Part shown: piece by piece, positions 7,760 to 7,941 of the stretch
Layout of the letters: each line of letters opens with the position of its first letter
Position numbering within the stretch: the first letter of the stretch is position 1
NCBI GenBank assembly: GCA_007127495.1
Contig: SKZG01000151.1
Span: 1-7,941 of the forward strand
DNA: 7,941 bases
Source: Planctomycetales bacterium
GTDB lineage: Bacteria; Planctomycetota; Planctomycetia; Pirellulales; Thermoguttaceae
Direction: 5' to 3'
Made by a program: the position numbers and the translations under genes
The notes under the pieces: generated by a model
Databases searched by the model: none
Seen by the model: the letters and a program-made list of their open reading frames with translations, nothing else
Told to the model about the DNA's origin: nothing

Positions 7760-7941
7760 CTACTCGCCGGAAGCCGTTTCTCCGGGCGCCTTCTCGGCCC
7801 CCTCTTCGGACCCCTTTCCGCTGCTAAACAGGGCATCGAGATGCTCGGTGCCGGGGCCGCCGTTGCCCTGCGCGTCGCCCTCCGGCTTGGGCTCTTCTTT
7901 CGCCGTCGCGGGGCTGTCGAGCAGCGGGAAGTCTCGGGAAA
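7760..7941 (-). CDS. C-terminal tail of an unidentified acidic protein (partial, 59 codons visible)
   Basis: The open frame enters from the right edge and stops with TAG at 7762-7760. The visible 59 residues begin SRDFPLLDSP and end APGETASGE. They are rich in Gly, Pro, Ala and Glu, with 13 acidic against 5 basic residues, and look disordered, with one short hydrophobic island (TEHLDALFSS). No domain can be recognised. Because rpoB-rpoC often precede rpsL, a C-terminal extension of RpoC is one candidate; a long-tailed SecG or another protein is equally open. The hairpin and strong promoter between it and rpsL weaken an operon argument. It is called coding because the frame is open, its codon third positions are GC-rich like its neighbours, and it lies in the same direction as the str operon. 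Confidence 0.55.
   Translation of the reverse strand, partial: SRDFPLLDSPATAKEEPKPEGDAQGNGGPGTEHLDALFSSGKGSEEGAEKAPGETASGE

Overview
The window looks like chromosomal DNA from a high-GC bacterium, most likely a planctomycete close to the Pirellulales. This rests on the style of the S7 and S12 proteins, on a small protein whose C-terminus (RRRFITYEEML...SLGYHK) I associate with planctomycetes, and on a tandem CNNM/CorC gene pair. The assignment is from memory of these families, not from a search. I see no insertion sequence, phage gene, CRISPR array, tRNA or rRNA.

Left half, plus strand (37-4113): three tightly packed genes that look like one operon. They encode an ABC-2-type permease with two homologous halves (GTG start) and two different DUF21/CNNM membrane proteins with CBS pairs (TTG start, then ATG). 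The two CNNM genes overlap by ATGA. The ATPase partner of the permease is not in the window and probably lies just upstream.

Middle, minus strand (4127-4363): a 78-residue protein of unknown function, convergent with the CNNM genes (13 bp gap). The gap of about 225 bp between it and fusA holds a strong hairpin just after the fusA stop, a weak promoter-like pair and a good Shine-Dalgarno site.

Right half, minus strand (4590-7700): a short str operon, promoter - rpsL (S12) - rpsG (S7) - fusA (EF-G), without tuf. A near-consensus sigma-70-type promoter lies at 7671-7700. The three genes encode two 30S proteins that act in decoding and mRNA path formation, and the GTPase that moves or recycles the ribosome. 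None of the three has a visible Shine-Dalgarno sequence, while the CNNM genes and the small gene do.

Right edge (7760-7941, minus): the acidic, low-complexity C-terminal tail of an unidentified protein, separated from the str promoter by a hairpin.

Most of the window is housekeeping. The points most worth a second look are the EF-G with an altered domain IV loop and EFG2-like features, the natural Arg88 in S12, the unequal CNNM pair beside an ABC permease, and the small conserved-looking protein.
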